48,707 nucleotides of DNA, taken from positions 1 through 48,707 of the forward strand of contig JALBUN010000042.1 of the NCBI GenBank assembly GCA_025174535.1. Reading direction: 5' to 3'. Each line of letters begins with the position of its first letter. Position 1 is the first letter of the stretch. The translations under genes and the position numbers were made by a program. Below, in pieces: positions 43,661 to 48,707 of this stretch. The notes under the pieces are model-generated. The model was not told the DNA's origin. It saw only the letters and a list, made by a program, of their open reading frames with translations, and made no database searches. Source of the DNA: Cantharellus purpuraceus. Taxonomy: Eukaryota; Basidiomycota; Agaricomycetes; Cantharellales; Hydnaceae.

Positions 43661-46119
43661 ATGGGTTGCGTATACAGAAAGGACTAGAATATGGAGAATG
43701 CGATGGAAAGATGTCACAAGAGGCTCGTATATATACTGGAATCTCGGGGAGCGCCACTTGTATCAACCATTCAGATATCAACAGCGATCACCAGCTCAGC
43801 TTCTAATCATGATGCCATAGTGATTGAACCTAGTGGCTAAAGTGATGATGTTGGGCCCGGGTGTGTGGCGCGGCGCCTGTGTGGTGCGGCAAGTCCATCT
43901 CCGAACACATTCACAAGTCCCAAACTGTAGCTGTTTCCACGGCCAATTCATTAGGTTGAAGGCTTGAAAAAAAGACATTCTAACTGACAGATAAGAAGGC
44001 AGACCAGCAGATTCCTGCACCAGGTTTCAGCCGGCCTGAACCCGCCTGATGTTGCTAAACTCAGAGGCGCTTCTTGATTTGGCGCTATGTTGACAAGAGC
44101 ATATGCATCTATGACTTTGAATTCTGATTTATGAGGGAAGATGCAGGGTGAGGTGTCGTGGCAGCTGCTGTAGAACACTTGTTAAAAAATGAAACACCTG
44201 ATGTCCATTAGAATCAGTATCGATAGACAGAACAACCCAGTGCGCACCTGTAAGACATCCAGTCCACTAGCCGCTGATCGCTCGACATGAATAGTGAGGA
44301 AAGCCGCAGGAACCAACGAAGCCGATTCACAGAGAGATCCATTGGAGTGTCCCAAAGAACATTAGGGATCGTGAGATGCGCATTTCAGCCTTATTCTCCC
44401 AGTGGTCTAATATTTGACATAAATACAGACAGTTGGTGATATGGTGAACTGTGAAGAAAATTGTCAAGTCTCGCACTCCAGAATCAGCTGGACCAGTAGA
44501 GCGCTGCACCTGTACTAATCGATGCACATGCTGAGGTGCTCAGAGCTCAGACGCGATGCCTTGCATATAGAGAAGTCTTGAGCGCTTGGTGACGAAATTG
44601 GCTTGGATTATTCATGATCTGATACTTGGGAACATAACCATTGCATTGTGAATGATGGAAGTGGTAGATATCCTAAATAAAGTGCTGAAGAACTCCTCAG
44701 CAACTCAGGTGAGGTCAAGTTTGTCTGGTTGAGCTGGCATGGCAATTGCACGACTCACAACGACTCGGAGTGGCGCTATCTATCAGGTACTGTTCTCAAA
44801 ATGGACTGTGACACACCCACGCCACGTATTCCAGCAAACTCACGTTTGTCGGTATATTCCAAGTGAATATGACTGGCCCGAGATGCGTCATGCCGTACAG
44901 CAACAGAGATCTGAGCTGCTGCGTCCCTCACTGAGTGTACATCGAATCATTGTGATCGATGTGCAACTCCAACAGCACTTGCATCCTTACCGGTGGGCGC
45001 CTTTGCTGTCCCTGAGCTTGAGCCCAAGATTTGCCTTCACAGGCGGGCACGTGGCAACGGTCACGTTTTCAGCCACACGATCAGAGGGCAAAAATGGCAC
45101 CGTCGCAAAAACGTACAAACTGACTGTCCCGATGGGCTCTCAATTCGACGATGCCCTATTCAAGTTAGGACCCCGAGGCTGCGACGTCCGCGCATGCACA
45201 ACCCTCCCGGGCCGGCTCCTGCTCCTGCTCAAGCCACGCAAATTCCTCACCTCTGCAATGCGCGCACATGGCCTCGAACTGCGCACGCGTATACTCACTT
45301 GCACTCCCACACCCGCACTGTGTCAGAAAGGTGGGGTTTCCCAAAGGGGATGAGAGCGACGGCGGCGGGATACGACAACAAGAGCGAGGGCTGGGCGGGG
45401 AAGGGCGGGGGTAGAGTCAAGTGCAGTGACGTCCCCGCTGAGGACGGGGATGTGGGATTGTTATGGGCGAGAAGGGGGACGGGGAGGGCGAGGAAGTGGA
45501 CTGCGTGTGGGTGGACGAATCCTCAGTTGCCGGCCGGCAGGGCAGCCATGGGATGGGAAGGGCGTGGGGCATAAGACGATGGGAACGGGTAGGCGAATGT
45601 GCTGGGAGAGCTGGAGGCTGGTTGGTGGTAAAGCGGCTGCGAATATGGATCTGCAGCTGCGCTTGGAAGACCCACGAGACCGCACAGACAACCATAGCAA
45701 CATAGTGTATACGTCTTATTCGCGGCACAGGTGTATCCTTATATGGAGAGGGCTCCATCTGAGTAAAGGCTTGGTGCCTGTTCTTCATTATATCAGCCTC
45801 AACGCCTGCTATCGCAAGGACAGCCAAATGTGTTCAACTCAGATTTGCTTGATTGTGAATCCTACTTCTTCTGCTTCTATCGAGGCGTGGCTACGACTCG
45901 ACACATGTCCGGAGTCGAGTCGATTGCATTCTTCATGGTGTTGTAGATAAATTTGATCGGATGTTCGAACGACCAGGCCGCCCACATTTACAGGCTACTG
46001 ATATAACTGTTACATACTATCCTCCACAATCACACGGGATAATCGATCAATGATGAAAGCGCTGTGCATCAAGTCATCTGGTTGTAATACCAATAATCCT
46101 AACCCGAAAATAAAGGAGG
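43661..46119. other. No firmly supported gene
   Basis: Frames of 60-204 codons occur on both strands (44739-45353 plus is the longest, ATG-initiated) but show no recognised domain. A minus-strand open stretch ~45425-45180 encodes a cysteine-bearing peptide (TQCGCGSASEYT, MCAHCRGEEF) without an ATG, perhaps an exon. Overlapping Pro/Ser-rich frames lie at 45.4-45.8 kb. Confidence 0.35.
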
Positions 46120-47679
46120 CTAACTGATGGCCCGCCGCTACTACATCTTGTGCCTCTACAAGAGCGATATCACCCTCCGTCGCCCTGTTGGCACATCCTG
46201 ATCCGTAGACACTATCTCCCGCGATGATCCGGTTCGGACGCCCTCATGAGCGTGCGAATAGCTAAACTCAGCCATCACAGCACCATACTGGCCTTAGGTG
46301 GCCACATGAAAGCTTTCGAGGGGTATTGTAGGTATGCCTGAAGAGGTGTCGGTATTCAAGGGTGTTGATTATTGGAGGTCGAGGCGGAAGGGGCAGATGC
46401 AATATTTCAGTCGATGACTGCAATGTCTGACTGCGACTGAGGTCAAGGCATCAAATAAATATACCGATATACCAATGGCAGAATCGGACCAGTCAGAGAA
46501 ACGTACGAGAGATAGTCAGCACAAATCCTATAATGATTGATTCTGAATCCTTTTGGGAAGATAGCAGGAGAAATACCCAAATGCCAGATCTCGTTGGACT
46601 TGACCATAGCCGTTCCTGTTCCCGTTCCAGGTCGCATAGACATTGGCCCCGGCGAAGCCTGCAATTCCATTCTACACATTGCAGCATTAATCCACAGGCA
46701 GCGGCGGCATGTCCTGGATGAGAAAATGCACATCATATCCCTCAAACCTTCCGCTCGACATGCTCTTCAACCCGTGGACTGACGCCCCCTGTGCAAAATG
46801 ACACAGCGGCGTTGCAAAGGGTGAGCCTTGCCGCAGCGGCAAGCGGGATCACTGATATGCGTAAGTCGTCAATGACAGTGAGAGTGATGTTGATCCCAAT
46901 GCAGGCACAATTCCAGCTCTCCCTAGACCGCTCTCTCCCTGCCGCTCGGCTGGCATCATACGCCGGAACCGGCATCTACGGGGGTTATGATTGAACACGG
47001 TGGCAGGCGCAGTGAAGGGGTCGGAGTAAGGTCCAGCGGGCCACAGGTTGAGGGTGACCCAGCAGTGGAAAGTCGACTATCCGCAGTGGTTCCGGTCGAC
47101 GGACGACTCAGCATATACACCGGGAATTTTAAGTTTTAATTACATTGTGGTTTATTGCGCTGTTTTTTTTGTATATTCCTGTTTTTATCGCCGTTCCCGT
47201 AGCCGTGTCTGTAGGCATGGGCAGTAATGCCCGCGCGTGTGGGGGTAATAGTATCGCGTGCGTCGTGCTGCTACTGTGCTCCACGCTGCACGCCGAAGCC
47301 TGCCATGCCCAATCCGCCCCCGGGTTCGAGTTTCAGTCTACGGAGCCGGAGCCGCCATGTTCACGCGGACGATCCCACCGACGGTCCCCCATGATGACGG
47401 CCATGTGGGCCAATTGAGGGGTGGATGCCCATTGGCTTGGCTGGATGCCGAGACATTTCATGGGGCCGCCAATGGCGAGTGTGTCGACAAGATTCTGCTG
47501 CTCGGGGCCATGATCGTTCTTGGGTTTGCACACATTGCACAAGCTGATTAACAACGAACGACGATGACGACGCCATGGTTTGCATTCAAGGTCTTGATGT
47601 ATAGCTGACATAATCAATTTCGTGTCTAACTTTTAAGCAGGTATCATAGGTGAGAAGAGCTGTTTCGAGCGGAAGGCTG
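46120..47679 (-). pseudogene. DUF6533-family gene remnant (copy B), 5' end cut by copia LTR
   Basis: The C-terminal region 46130-46500 aligns with copy A (ACCAATGGCAG.ATCG, GGAGGTCGAGG.GGAA). The exon pair EIWHLG | GFVLTISRT is flanked by a usable intron (GTATTT..ATTATAG), and VRHEIDYV near 47605-47630 is the DUF6533 core, followed upstream by SLPLETALLTYDTCLK. The reading frame is damaged (W of the DYIW motif lost, acidic tail shifted). The copia LTR begins at 47680 within what would be an early intron or exon, removing the N-terminus. Confidence 0.6.
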
Positions 47680-48019
47680 TGTTGGAGTATCGAGGCCGAC
47701 GAACACGGAAGCATAGTTGAGGTACCACACAGTTCAACAGGCGCAAATACATAGGCATAGCGGTCGAGTACGGCGATACTCATTTTATTTTGCCCACCTG
47801 ACTTGATAGTATATAAGTTCAATATCGTTCTATCGGACACTTCAGTTGATTGCTCCCCGCACAACTGAAGTGTACGTTCCATTTCATTCTCATATGTCTA
47901 ACTACATTAACCGTGAGCTCTGTAGTTATATATCTAGGTAGCTACTGAATCTACAGTTGATTGCTCCCCGCACAACTGAAGTTTATATATCTAGTCCCTC
48001 TTCACATCCATATCTTCCA
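47680..48019 (+). repeat. Copia element 2, 5' LTR (~340 bp)
   Basis: Starts TGTTGGAGTATC directly after DUF6533 copy B sequence and ends TCTTCCA before a primer-binding site. It contains TATATAAG (~47809-47816) and an internal direct repeat of ~29 bp (47843-47871, 47954-47982; CAGTTGATTGCTCCCCGCAC) whose first copy forms a 12-bp-stem hairpin. The 3' LTR is outside the window, so the borders rest on TG..CA ends, the host-gene break and the primer site. Confidence 0.7.
47837..47873. repeat. Perfect 12-bp-stem hairpin in copia LTR
   Basis: ACACTTCAGTTG and CAACTGAAGTGT around a 13-base loop. The same stem, imperfect, is at 26842-26880. Confidence 0.7.
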
Positions 48020-48034
48020 GGTTATGGGCCCCGC
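48020..48034 (+). promoter_or_regulatory. Primer-binding site of copia element 2 (initiator tRNA-Met anticodon arm)
   Basis: GGTTATGGGCCC follows the LTR and is complementary to the GGGCCCAUAACC anticodon stem-loop of initiator tRNA-Met. Priming from a tRNA half is known for Drosophila copia-like elements. The ATG at 48024 inside it is complementary to the CAU anticodon, so it need not be a start codon. Confidence 0.6.
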
Positions 48035-48041
48035 TGAGCCT

Positions 48042-48707
48042 ATGATGTCCACCTTCACTACTAGCAAAGATGAAACCCTATTCCATGTTCCAAAGCTGGC
48101 GAACGACGGCTCAAACTGGGTTGCTTATAAAACACGTATGATATATGCAATTGCTAGCCGTGGACTGACCGGCTGCATCGAGGGGACGGCTGTGGCACCA
48201 ACACATCCAATCCTGAGCTCTACCGATGCACTCAAGTGAACTGAAGAGGACAGAAAGACCATGTCAAACCATGAAGCTATATTTGACAAGTGGAACCAGC
48301 GCGAGTACCTTGTGCGCGCCCAACTGGCTGCTAGCATTGAGGACTCCATGCTGATGAAGATTAGCCGCTGTGATACAGCAGCTGACATGTGGAAGTCCCT
48401 CTGCAGCGAGTTTGAGGGAAAGACCCGCATGGTCCAGGTGGATCTGCGTAGAAGGATGTTGGAGAAGAGGGCAAACGAAGGGGATGATATTCCTGCTCAC
48501 CTTGACTTAATCCGACACCTATACGAACGACTCTCTGGCATGGGAGCCCCACCCAGTGAAGATGACTACTCCTCCATGATCATATTGTCATTACCTGAAT
48601 CATATCAGGTACTATTGACAACCCTAGGCGATGCTGCTCAGCAAGCTGGAAACCCGTTGAGTTCTGATAACTACATCACCAAGGCGATCCAAGAATATGA
48701 ACGACGC
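48042..48707 (+). pseudogene. Copia element 2: Gag (UBN2-type), partial at right edge
   Basis: From ATG 48042 (MMSTFTTSKDETLFHVPKL): FHVPKLANDGSNWVAYKTRM, AAQL-type helices (LVRAQLAASIEDSMLMKI), KTRMVQVDLRRRMLEKR, SMIILSLPESYQVLLTTL. This is a standard copia Gag. One in-frame TGA at 48237-48239 (between ALK and TEED; an original Trp or Arg codon is plausible), otherwise open to the window end. A single defect, a clear LTR and a clear primer site make it the best preserved copia in the window. Whether the rest is intact cannot be seen. Confidence 0.85.

Noticed and set aside
45426..45950. 174-codon plus-strand frame
   Set aside because: Overlaps several equally long frames on both strands in GC-rich sequence; no motif and no intron support.
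47145..47417. Hydrophobic 90-codon plus-strand frame resembling a signal peptide plus secreted peptide
   Set aside because: Begins at a non-ATG codon and is antisense to the DUF6533 copy B remnant.
1..48707. tRNA or rRNA genes
   Set aside because: No cloverleaf-like A/B-box pattern or rRNA core sequence was noticed by eye; a tRNAscan run would be decisive.

Overview
The window looks like accessory, transposon-rich DNA from a basidiomycete fungus, probably an agaricomycete. The pointers are short phase-consistent introns of about 40-95 bp with GT..AG ends, DUF6533-type seven-helix membrane protein genes, a basidiomycete-style P450 remnant, a chromodomain Ty3/gypsy element and Ty1/copia elements with UBN2-type Gag. 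I see no bacterial operons, tRNA, rRNA or CRISPR array.

Layout. 1-3.1 kb holds gene remnants: an unidentified exon, a WD40-like scrap, a SET-domain scrap and a frameshifted 5' part of a cytochrome P450. 3.1-5.8 kb holds a small tandem duplication and an old truncated copy of the gypsy LTR/leader/gag. 5.8-18.3 kb is a nest: a decayed copia element is split at 7290/16259 by an 8963-bp chromodomain gypsy element (515-bp LTRs, AATAC target duplication), whose pol is in turn split by two near-identical ~563-bp MITE-like elements. Between pol and the 3' LTR the gypsy carries an intact 577-codon antisense ORF with a coiled coil, an AT-hook and a Zn2Cys6-like cysteine cluster.

18.3-25.9 kb is a large inverted repeat with two 3569-bp arms that match wherever compared, around a 501-bp copia protease fragment. 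Each arm carries a proline-iminopeptidase pseudogene and a hypothetical basic-protein gene. The pseudogene continues beyond the right arm, so the right arm looks parental and the left arm a copy that cut off the copia element. 27.1-28.2 kb (minus) and 37.8-39.7 kb (plus) carry two paralogous zinc-finger genes. The second has a clean four-exon model and three 45-residue repeats. 31-32 kb may hold TPR-gene debris. 33.3-36.2 kb holds a small two-exon membrane-protein candidate, an unidentified decayed minus-strand gene and a second inverted repeat (528-bp arms, 46-bp loop). 40.5-41.05 kb has a 95-codon four-exon candidate with a TACTAAC branch site. 41-47.7 kb has three DUF6533 copies, one nearly complete. 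The last copy is cut by the 5' LTR of another copia element that runs off the right edge.

How it fits together. Most of the sequence is transposons inserted into transposons and the host genes they damaged. Decay is largely CpG to TpG/CpA: seven TGA stops in gypsy gag-pol sit where an arginine CGA codon is expected or plausible, and the LTR differences are almost all of this class. Against this background the open antisense ORF of the gypsy element stands out. All gene models are hand-built from translation, splice-site inspection and motif recognition; no database search was possible.
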